This document shows positions 1-21,700 of a stretch of DNA of 64,000 bases, in pieces. Source of the stretch: Cheilinus undulatus (lineage: Eukaryota > Chordata > Actinopteri > Labriformes > Labridae); assembly GCF_018320785.1 (NCBI RefSeq), contig NC_054871.1, positions 18,410,339-18,474,338 on the forward strand. Direction: 5' to 3'. Position numbers and translations under genes: made by a program. The first letter of the stretch is position 1. Every line of letters starts with the position of its first letter. The notes beneath the pieces were generated by a model. That model made no database searches, was not told where the DNA came from, and saw only the letters and a program-made list of their open reading frames with translations.

Positions 1-28
1 ATGTAACGGATAAGACTGTCAAGGATAC

Positions 29-9780
<9,752 letters not shown>

Positions 9781-12700
9781 AAATGAGTGTAAATAATGCA
9801 TTTTATTACTAAGTATTAGATAACAAAAAACTTAACATTCAACTTAAATTAATAAAATAAAAAATAGATTATAGTGTGTTTTACTGCGTTGACCCTACCC
9901 TACGCAAATATCCACTTCAAATTATTGTAGTAAAACAAAAGTACAAATTTCTGAACAGGTTTTGGCCCTTTTCTTGAGAGTCATGGATATTTATCTTGCA
10001 TGTTCGTTCTTGCATACATCCGATAGAAAGAAACAGACAAAAAAATAAAGGTTGACAAGTAAACTGACATTTAAAGCCTACTGTATGTGTGGACAACAAA
10101 TTAATCCATGTCTGGATCCAAATTTACCTTTTGAAGGTTTTCTGAGGGAATAAGTTTTCCAAGTAAAAGACTTAAAAGAACCACAAGTTGTTGCAAAAGA
10201 GCCACACCATCAGTGGTGTAGGAGTGTTTTGAAATATCATGAGTGCCCCCCTTTAATATTTTATTACTGCACTTTGAAAAATGTGTTCTAGCATTATTTA
10301 TTTGACTGCAAGTCCAAATTTCATACAAAATGTGGGGTTGTCAACATTTTCAATACTTAAACATATTTTGGAGGCCAAGGGTTGAAAACGATACAACCAT
10401 TTTATTTCAATGATCAATAGTTTTAAGAAGTGCTTAAACTTTAAACACAACAAAAGCATAAAAATGGTAAGCATGAGAAGAATCATTTTGTCAAAAATGT
10501 TAATTTTTGGTGACAAACTTTTGCTTGCAATAGAAAACACAAAGAATCCTGTAATCATTTAATTCTCTTTATTTCAAAGCCTTTCCTTCTACAAAGCCAA
10601 GATAACCTTTTTTTGTTACAGTGCTTTGTTTAGGTCAGTAGAGGACATCTTTTAGCAGATTTACAAATCCACAAATTCACAGACCAATAATGTTATTGTA
10701 ACACAGAGCACACACCAAGATTAAAAAATGGAAAAGAAAAAAAATTGAGGTAGCCACAGATTTGACAGGACAGCATCAATAACATTTGAACTGAACTGCT
10801 GAGCAATTTTAAGGCCTTTTTCAAACACTCTTAAAATACAACAAGGCACAGGAAAGTGTCAGGATCAGTGGTCACCTCATATGTAAATTTGAGGCTTTCA
10901 CTTTTATTAGCAGGCTTCTTTGAGGGGGTAGCTCTACCACAACCCTTTCCCTCACAAAGCCACACAGTTAAAATACCAACAACTGCAAACCCAAAATCAA
11001 AATTAAACCTGCCCATTGTTCCAACAATTTCAAAAGAGGTTTTTAAAACCACTTAACCATCATGCCAGTTGAAAGACAAATGTTGAAATACATTTTAAAC
11101 ACTCCCTGCTTGGTGCTCAATGATGCTACTTTGTGGTACAAAAACTGCAATAAAAGACATTTTCTGCTAGAAATAGAGACACTGGTACATCAAAGACTCA
11201 GTTAAAACATAAATAATAGGTCGGTTACCTTTGCTGCAAAGTATTTTGCTTCCTACTTTGCTTTGACAGTTTTTGGAGACCTTTTTAAACTAAAATGTCT
11301 GTGGAGTTATCTGCAGTTTGTTCAACAGGTCAGATAAAACCAAAGGTCAGAGACAAAAAGCATAACTAAATATAGAGCATATTTCACATCCATAATATAG
11401 TCATTGGGGACCAAAAATGGAGGCATGCATGCCTTGAAAGCTACATATTTCAATTTAAAGTGACTGAAAATAAAATTAAAAAGAAATTCTATGTATTTTT
11501 CATGGAATAAAATGTTGTTAATATTCCAGATAAAGTTAAATGAAAAAGGAAAGTGCTACATAAATAAAAGTCCTGGCCCAACTCTGACTGAACTGAGAGC
11601 TCAACTTCATAAAATCAAATTTTCAGGTAAAATAAGCAGCTGGATTTGATTCGATGAGGAGAACTACAGAAAGCTTTTGTCAGCAAAAAGGATACACAAA
11701 ATAGGACAAATAGTGGGATTTTGAAATTGAGCTCAAAATGCTGAAGCTCTTTAAAGAAAATGTGGGGTTTTCATAGTGTTTTGAGATAGTTTCAGAAAAA
11801 TCTTTTCTAAAGTTAGGCTTAGTTAACTGTATTGTATATTTTCACAAGAATATTAACAGCCACACAATTTTGAAAAAGAACAGGACAAACTGCAATCTAA
11901 AAATAAGTCAACAGCCAGCCGTCATAGATTTCTGCCAACTTCAAATTACTGAATCTGAGATCTGTAAAATAACATTGCACATCCTGGGGTCAGATCTCAG
12001 TTGTGGGGATTTGTCTTCTGTCAGAGTTGGGCCTGACAAACAGTGGGGAAATATGAGCTGGAACCAACCCGTTCCCTGATTTAAATCACCTTTGTAAAAG
12101 AAGGCAAATTTACAACTTCTTATAAAGAAAAAGGACCAAAGAAACAACTCAACATCAAATGTGAAAAAGCACAGTTAGAAAGTAGATAAAAAGCAAAAAT
12201 AAATGAGCAAACACAGTTCACTGCCAAGCATTTCTACTAAAAACATAATGTATCATGTACATCAATTAGTTATTAACCTTTGGATGAAAACATCTGTCCC
12301 ATTAAAGACAATCTGACTGAGAAACATTAAAAAATTTGATGAAATATGCTGAGATAAGAACTGCAGGGTCTTAATGTCCAAATGTGACTTCTGTAACTAT
12401 TTCAAAACCCCTACCCTCTAGAAGGTGCTTTTATACGAGCCACATTATGGATTATAGGTTGTAATATCCCATTTTCTTTGCATTACATTTTTCACATACT
12501 TTTACTGAATAGGTCAGATTATTTTATCTTCCTCTTAAGTGGGACAAAATGTTACATTTCAATGTGGCTTTTCATGTAACCTTCTAATTATTTTCACACC
12601 ATTGGGAGACATTAGACCATAATAATCAAGCAAAGCAAAAAAAGAAAAAAAAAAAAGACAAACAAATGCTGGACAGATTATAAACAAGGAAGCTTTCTCT

Positions 12701-12798
12701 GTCCAATACAAAGAAGAAGAGGTTTGGCTACTTGTGGTTAAGTGCAATTTCTCCTGTGTGGTGAAGGCTGGAGAGGCTGGTTGGCACCTGGAGGTCAC
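9781..12798. other. upf1/pgpep1 intergenic DNA and probable pgpep1 3' UTR
   Basis: AT-rich sequence with no convincing coding potential. The minus-strand pgpep1 transcript runs leftward from the stop codon at 12801-12799. A reverse-complement AATAAA lies at 10568-10573, so a 3' UTR of roughly 2.2 kb is possible, but an earlier polyadenylation site cannot be excluded. No clear mobile element was recognised. Between 9781 and 10550 I see nothing I can name. Confidence 0.4.
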
Positions 12799-15700
12799 TT
12801 AGTGGAAGTGCTGCTGGCAGTGGATCTTCTCCTCGGCCTGGTCCAGAAGCTCCAGCATCTCCTGGACAATGGCCTTCAGTGCTCGGCCCAGGTCCTCCCC
12901 ACTGTAAGGCTTTCCAAGAGGAGGCACGTGAATGAAGGCAGAGCGACCGTGGCTCAGGTACAGAGAGGTGTAGTAGGTGAAATCACAGAGATACCTGTTA
13001 GCAAAGCAACAAAAAATACCAAAGAAAAAGTCAGCTGCAAGGTTATACTGTAGGTACATCTAGCTAAAACTAAAAACGCCTAATAAAACAGTCACGTCAT
13101 AACGTCTGTTATAAAGTAACAAAGGTTGTAATGTTAATTTCACCCCCTCAATTTGGAGGATTCAAGCTGAAGTAAGTTTGGCAATGTTTTATTCGATGAT
13201 ACTTTTTTTGTTTTGTTTTGGGTTTTTTTTACATATGTACATACAACACAGTTTCAATTAGCAGCTAGGCTTCTAACTGGTTTTAACACACAGCATCACA
13301 TCACCCCCATTTTAGCATCCTTACACTGGTTTCCTCTACATTTTAGAATTGATTTTAAGATTTTACTCATTACTTTTAAAGCACTGAAGGGCCTGGCTCC
13401 AAACTAACAGAACTTTTAACTGTCCCCTCTTACAAGCCAGGCTGCAGCCTGGGGGCCTCCTGGTCGTTCCAATGTCGAGACTGAAGACTAAAGGTGACAG
13501 GGCCTTTTCCATCAGGGCCCCTCAACTTTGGAACAACCTGCCCAAGGAGATAAGGCGTGCAGATTCAAACACCTCCTTTGAATCACTTCTCAAGTCGTTT
13601 TTATAGACTTGCATTTATGTGATGTCGTCCTCTGCCTTTTCCATCTCCTCCGTCTTTGGCAAATTTTCTCTCTTTTAATTTTTCTGCCTCTAATTTTCCT
13701 TAGTTTTCTAATTTCATCTTAAAGCTTTTATGCCTTGATTTGACTCTTACTGCACTTTTAGTCATCTTAATTGAGTTTTTTTTATTATTATCATTATTAG
13801 CTTACAATTTCTACCTTTTTTATTGTTGTACTCTAATAATCACTACTCATCTTCATTCGTTTTTATTTGTTCTTTCAGTTTTAACTTTTATTCTGTTACA
13901 TCGCTTCTTAATTATCTTTTGTTTTACATTTCTGGTCCTGAGGTCTCCCTTTATGTAGTTGGGTTCCTGTGTTGCCTGGATTCATCTATTATTCTGGGTT
14001 TTGGTTTTGGTTTCCAATTTTTTATCATGTTCTTGTGGTTCTTATAATGTATTTGCTGGGTTATTATGATTTTGTGGTTAAAATTCTAGCTGATTTTTTC
14101 ATGGGCCATTCTGTGTTGAGGCTCTGTCTTTCTTGTTGTGTTCTCTACTTGTGTTGTGTTAAGATGCTTTGTCTTGTTTGTATTCCTGCTTATTGTCAAA
14201 ACACTTTGTAAACCTCTGTTTTTAAAGGTGCTGTACAAATAAAGTTATTATTATTAGTTACTCTAATGATCAGAAATGCATCTTTTCACTAGACATGCAT
14301 GGGAGATTGTGTTCAAGAGTTTGCCTGTAATTCTTAATAGCTGAAATAATGAAATTACCCAACACTGGGTGGCTAAGACTTCTATTTTGCTACCTTGGTA
14401 TCAAAAGAAATATTGACACCATTTGAGTTTTACTAATAGCACATCTAAATTTAGAATCTTTGCATTGTGACATTAGATTTAAGTTCTGATGGACTATGTT
14501 GTTTAAACATGATAGGTCATTTTTTGTCTTAGAAAAGGTCTGCCTTAATATCATGTAGGCAGCAGGGCAATTCAACAACAGCAGCAAGAACAAAAAATGC
14601 ATCCATGCTTAGCGCCACAAAAAAGACAACACTGAATCACGACATTTCCACCAGAGGTCCGTTACAAGTGTTAGAAAAAGAAAAAAATATGACTTGAGGA
14701 AGGCCTTTGGGCAAAAAGTTATCATTCAGTGGCAATTTTTCTCTAGTAAGTGTGTGTGCGCATGTTTTCTTGATATTTTGTCATAACCATTTATTACACC
14801 ATGGGGAAGCACACCAACAGAGGGAAGCCCTCTGTATTATACCATACTGCTTAAAAGCAAACCAGAGGCCAATGAAATGACCCAATTAAATTCTCTCCAC
14901 CATATAGCCTTTATCTTAAGAACACAGGATGTACTGTGAGTTTCTTGTATCAAGCTTCGTGTTGCTTATGAAGTTTGTAGAAAGGGTTGCCATCATTCAA
15001 TGTCGCCACTAGAGGGTGTTGGTTACTTGAAACTGTTCGACATCCTCTTCTCTCTTTCTACATCCCCTTCATTTCTCTTTCTGTATCTCCCTTTTCTCTT
15101 TTTGCATCCTCTTCAATTTATTCAGCATCTCCCTCCTCTATCTTTCCACTGTCCCCTCTTGTCTTTTTTCAGAATCTCCCTCGATCCCTTTGCAACCCAA
15201 ACCCAGCTTTTCTGTTACACAAGTCTGGTCAAGGTTTCTGCCTGATAGTTTTTCCTTGCCACTCTAACTTTGCTGAATGCTGCTTAGTCCTGAGCTCATG
15301 GGAGGTTAATGTTCAGTCTTTATAAACAATATAACAAAGAGTAGACCTGCCCTCTTTGTAAAGTATCTTAAGATATCATTGGTTCAGAACTGGTGCCATA
15401 AAAACAAAGATCAATTGATTGATTGATGGCTTGATTGATCTTCACAAGACTTTCGTTCTTTAATTTAAGGGAATCTTGCATAGAACATGTCACTTTTTTG
15501 TGCATTACTTGTTTAAACTATGGTATAATACAAATATATCATAGCCTTAACAATCATTCATTTACTTTGGTAGATGATGTATAGGGTATGGCTGTTAAAT
15601 AATGAGACTGCACTTATGAGTGTTCTTTATTAAAGGTTGGGTATTTACACACAGTTTCCAATAATTGGCATCTTTAGTTCACCGTTAGCTACTGATTGAA

Positions 15701-18700
15701 GTGCATGTGTTTTTTGCTAAGGCATCGGAAAATGATTAGCATAAAAGAAATTGTCTCCATTGATAAAGGGACAGTACAGCAAATTTTGCTTGAAAATCTG
15801 AACATGACTAGTGGGCCAAAGGTGTCCCAAAACTTGTGACTCCTGATCAAAAGGAAAAACTCAAGCAAATTTGTGGAGAAATTTTGTAACAAACTGAAGG
15901 AAACCCACATTTTTCAGAAGGAGTGATTACATGCAATGAAACCTGGATCTTTAATATGATCCTGGGACAAAACAGCACTCAATGCATTTGAATACACCAT
16001 TGTCAGTAAGGATGAAGAAAACATGTCAAAGCAAGCCCAACTTGAAGGGTTAACAGATAAAAGGGTACAGTTTTGTCCACATGAGGCACCAAAACTGACA
16101 AACTTCTTCAAGTAGCTTCAAGCAAAGGCAAATCATACCTTTAAATTTCTAATGCACACAGTTTACCCTCAGTTGTCAGTCAGGCTGCCAAACGATATTC
16201 ACCTCTTAATGCAATGAGTAAAGTGTAAGGCTAATTTGCTTATTTAGTACACAAACAACCTGGTGTCTTCATCCTTCAATCAGAGGTTGCGCTGGACATT
16301 TTTGTCTGTCATTTTGACGGAAAGGGTCGTAAAAATTCCATCATGCCGTTTTACAATCCGTCATTATAATTTCCTCTTTAATATCTGTAATATGATATAA
16401 TTCAATATGACTTTATTAGCAGTGTTTAATTAACGAAGCACCATTTCTAAACTTATATTCAAAAAACAATCTTTGAGGTTCTGCGTTTTAATGGCTTTGA
16501 GAGAAAGATGAATACAGCAGCACAGTGTTTACTCCTCATCATTTTTACGCAGTGACGGTGGAGCAACAATCCCTGTCTTTCAGGAAGCAACTATGAACTG
16601 CGTCATTTAAGATATCACGCACAGTTTTGATGATATTTTTAATATCAAGACAATGTAGTTTGACGACCATAGCAGGTAACAGGCTGTTAAAAGGCTGCAC
16701 TGTGGAGCTGTGCGCATTTGTCTGCTCCACAGCAGTCATAATCCGAAAAAAAACGTCATGCACTTGGACCTTGTACACTGAGTCCGTTGCGTTTGTATTT
16801 GCCTTGACTGCGAAAATCTGTAGAATGTGGCAAATAGTTTCGTACTACGGGCCAATGTCTCTGTCACTCCTTCAAAATCCCACTGGATCCATCCTGACAG
16901 AGCTTCATACAGCACACGCTCATGCGTCGTAGCGCTGAGACAAGCTGAAGAGATGGAGAACAACTTTTTAATTCGGTCTCTGTTATGACCTTTGAGTAGG
17001 CTACTAACATATGCCTTTATCTGTTAGATTTCCATGGCTGATATCCACATAATACTCTGGCAAACTATGGTGGATAAAGTGAGGTTTCGGGGGGGCGTGG
17101 TGAGCAAGCAAGAGAGAATAAAGCAACAAGCGCTAATCTGAATCATCATTGACCCATCTTTTTGCGATATTTCAAACTTTGGTGTTTAAAGTGAGGTTTC
17201 GGTGGTGAGCAAGCAAGGTGGAAGCAGGGGAACTCTGCATGCCAACCTGTGTACTGAGACAACAGCAGCCTCAGTGCGCCGTCAGCACGGAAACCGGCGC
17301 GCTTTCCTTAATCTACTATGTCGAGGTCAGTGAGAGAGCCTACTAGGTACAACATTTTTAAGAGATTAAATAACCTGCTTGATAGTCCATGTGTGCAAAG
17401 TGGTAAAGGTCTATGCTTCTGTCTGTGTCTGTGGCTCATCCTCATCATTCCAGCCCGTCAAAATGACGGACAGCATTCAAAATTCTCTGTCATCCTTCAA
17501 AAAAATCTATCTGTGACGGAGAATATTCGGTTAACGCGACCTCTGCCATCGATCTATCTGGACTTAGAGTTAAGTGAGTGAGTGAAAAAAAACAAAAGGC
17601 TACTTCTGACTGGAGAAAACTAAAGGAAATAATTACCTCCCAGCATCCTTGGAGACGGACACAGCTACTCCCAGACCGGAGGCGGTCACTCTCTTACAGA
17701 CTGATTCCATGTCAATAACTGAGTCGATACAGTCTGGGCCTCCCACAATGCAACACTGCGAGTCGGGACAGAAGCTGCTGTTGTCCAGGCCCTTATAGCC
17801 ATGATTTCTGCCACACTTCTCCAGCGTGACCGTGGTGGCCATACCTGAGACTCCAACGTGAACAACCAACTGGACAAAAAGAATATTCAAAAAATAAACA
17901 GATTTACTAAAATTGTTCAGTTCTGAATCAAAAAATAAATATGATATATAAGTGACACATCTCTACGACCTCTGGGGTGCTTGAAAGGAACCGTGATTTA
18001 TGTAACTGGATGAGAAATGCATAAAACACAGATCTAAATCCAAGAAATATGCTTTACACCAGAGCCGGTAAAGACTCCCATGGAAGTCTGTTAATGTAGA
18101 CCCTTTTTAAGTTGTTTTTTTTTTTCTAAGATTTATTTTTGAGCTTTTCATGCCTTTATTGCATAGAGGACGACAGTGGATAGTGTCGGAAATGGGAGAG
18201 AGAGTTGGATGAGACATGCGGTAAAGGACCACAGGTTGGATTCAAATCCAGGCCACCTGTGTCCATGGGTAGTGCCTTAGACCGCAAGGCTATTTGTGCA
18301 CCCCGACAGTTTTCAAGTTAACGGTATCCAATGTTTTTTAGGGATGCTTGATGTTGGATTTTTGCCAGTATTTGATAAGCCAATATTTACAAATTAATTC
18401 AAGTCGATACCAGTATTGATACAGAAATTAAATGTTGATCAGACTGATAATTTCAGTTCTTAAAACACAATTTAAAGTTTGAGGATGACCAAGTTAAGAT
18501 AAATCAGTCCTTCAACCACACTTTTATTTATAAAAGATCAAGATGAACAAAGAAAAAGACTTCAGCTGACATATGTTTGTTTGTACGGCCAATATTTAGG
18601 GCTGATAAAGGCAGTTTTTGTAGCCCAACATTGGTTTTAAATATCGGCGGAAGTTTTAAATTTCTGTGAGTACCAAAATTTCATGTTTAAGCTAATATCT

Positions 18701-21700
18701 GCTGATACCAATAATATTGTGCATCTCTACTGTTTTTCCTCAGGCAGCCTGGGTTATAAGTTATTATCTGACAGGATCCAGACAGTCAAACCCAGTGATA
18801 ACTTGCCTTTAAAAATAATCCTTTTTTTTTTTTTTTAAATAAAGTGCTTTTCATAAAAAACTTGAAGACACTGTACAATGCAGAAAAAGATACAAACACT
18901 TACATAGAAACATTAAAAGTAGATAATGCCAACAAAACAAACAGAATGACAAAACAACATCAGAATCACACATTAAAAGCCTGTTTAAAAAGGTGAGTTT
19001 TGAGCAGTGATTTGAATATGGGTAGGTCTGTGCAGTTTTGAATATGTGTTGGGAGTGAGTTCTACAAAGGCCTGACACATGAAGCAGTACAATCAGATCA
19101 AACCTGAAACTGAAGCCAGCAGGAGCTGCTGTAGTTCACCTTTAAAAGCAGAATAATTCTCATGGATTAATCACATTTTGCTCTTACCAGTGGATGATAC
19201 TGCTTCCATAGTGAAGGAACCAAACTCTGGACTGTTTGATACTCTACAGGAACCTCTGACACATGCAAGTCCACCTCACTTCCGAGTCCAAGCTTCTTTA
19301 GTTCCTGTTAAAAAACAAGACTAGGTTAAAACGTAGTATATGGTTGGCCGAAACTATCCGGGATGCCTTTTGAACTGCTGACTTTTATGTTTTTGCAGAA
19401 CAGGAGTAGCTTTGCCTACTCCCTCAAACAAGGTATCTACAGTGCTTTAGACAGAGCATGGCATCAGTGGAGGTCCACTATGCTCCATGAACCGCCATAA
19501 GATGTTGCTACTCCTCTGCTGACACAGCTGTGTAGGGCTCCAAAGTATAGTTAGGCAGGCAGTCGCATACAGACATGTTTGTAGGGCTGATCTTGGTGGT
19601 CAGCCAAAAACAACAATATATTTTCAAGTTGAATATGGTTGTCAAAGCTTTCAGTATTTCATTATGTTTGTGACTGGCGACCAGACCAGGGTGTACCCGC
19701 CTCTCGCCCAATGACAGCTTGGATAGGCTCCAGCCCCCCTGCGACCCCAAATGGGATGAGCAGTATAGAAAATGGATGGATGGATGATTTACACTGATAC
19801 AATGCGTTATTTTGATGACCAAGTTTATCTGAAAGCACCAAAACTTAAAAAAAAAACTGACAGTATTCAGTCATACTTTAAATCAGAAGCTGCAACGAGT
19901 AAAAGAGAAAGCCAACTGCACCCTTACTCAGAAGGCGGGGATGCAACAGTCTTGAAATTACTCTTTCAAAATCCAAAGAATATTTAAACATGGCATATTT
20001 TGTGTTCGTCCAGTACTACAGCTGTCTGACTGGAATTTTTACAACCCACTGACAGACCACTGAGCCAAGCTCAATTCCTCAGGGTTGGATAGGAATGCTT
20101 GATACCCCAAGAGAAACGTGCCAAAAAGTAGCATGATATGGATTGTTTTTAAGTACGTTGCTCAAGTCTTGACAGTGGAAACTCAATTCACTGACTACTG
20201 TAACAAACTGAACTGAACCTGACTGGTTAGTAGAAACGGATCATAAATCTGTGTGAGCACTTTGCTTTGTCAAGTGTACATTAATGCAGTTTACCTGGTG
20301 TAAATGTTAAAAATAAATGTTCATAAATGTAAATTAAAGGTAAGTCTGATAAGTAAAAACTAACACTAAATAACAAAAACAATGTTTTACAGACTACTAA
20401 ACAATATTCGGCCAAGACTATATCAACACTATTTAAAAAGAGGTTGGGTGTAATGTGTGAAAATGAATCTCCTCTTACAGCTCCATTTACCAGTCTGTTT
20501 AAACTTTTGACATTATGGCTACACCCCTCCAACTGTGAATTAGTTGAGCAAATGTCTTCTTCTTTCTCGTTTGACCCTTTACTTTCACATTTAAGGCCCA
20601 CTACAGCAACTTACTCCACAAAGAATGAACATATTTTCCTGTCTACTGCAAAAGATGCCTTAATTTTAGAATTAAACAATGTTTTTTATCCAAAATGTAA
20701 CAAATCCCATAAGAAAGTATGTTTTGTCAAAATAATAAAACAATAAAACCACCATTGAAAAGTCAAGAAGTCGAGATGCAATCATACATATTCTAAGTAA
20801 GATAAATCAGTGTCAAATTCACAGCCAGTGACCAGCACCTCCCCCTGTCTCCCTGCAGGACCAGCAGCCCTGGACACTGACCCCCACTCATATTGAAAAG
20901 AGGCTTGTTTGACCATGTCTGTGACCTCGTCACAAAGCAGCCCATTGTTTGCCTTTAATATCCTTATCAAGTCCGTCTAGACGCCTTGACAACCACCATC
21001 ATCCCCCACATGCAGGACACGCAGAGCCAGTCGCCACGCTGCTGCAAGGTGGGAAGCCGGCCGGCAGCAATCAGAGCATCATGGCACTGACGCATACATG
21101 GATTTAACATTTTATTCATGTAGTAACAGTCACACTTCTGCCCTCTGTCTCTCTATATATTTTTTAAATAGCTTGTGTGGGCTGTGAATTCATGGCCAAA
21201 ACATGGTGGGCTTTATTCAGGCAGGGTGTCATTATCAAGGACTGACCAATGGGGTGTCTTATGTCCTTGATAATGACTGATATGCAAATGCTGTCAGGTA
21301 AGAAAAGTATCAAATCAAAAATCTTGCTTTTGATCATTTAGGATTTATCTATATTAAAGCAGAAATATAGAGATAAAACGTACCTGTACAGCAACCCAGC
21401 TGGCATTTACTGTGTGTTCTCCAAATGGCCCAAATCCTGTAAAACAGACATGTTATTATGGTGCACAGTCTTTTAGAAAGAAAAAAACACCAAGTAAAAT
21501 ACATTTAATTTGAAAGAAGTTTAGATATGTGGATTTGAAGGCCATGAGCCTCTGTATGTTAGCCATCTCTACGTTGTAATCAAGCACAATAAGTTCCAGA
21601 CCTTTTGTGTTCTAGTTATAGCCTGAATTTGATTTATTCTATAATTTTTTTTGTTCATTATTTAGATAGAGATGCTTTAAATTTTTAACTGCAGTAATTC

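Noticed and set aside
16627-16932. 101-codon plus-strand frame
   Set aside because: Lies inside the hAT-like element 16281-17545, has no transposase similarity and overlaps a competing minus frame; no sign of coding.
20782-20970. 62-codon minus-strand frame in pgpep1 intron 2 with protein-like text
   Set aside because: It lacks an ATG start (opens at TTG after a TAG), has no flanking splice signals that fit pgpep1, and matches nothing I know.
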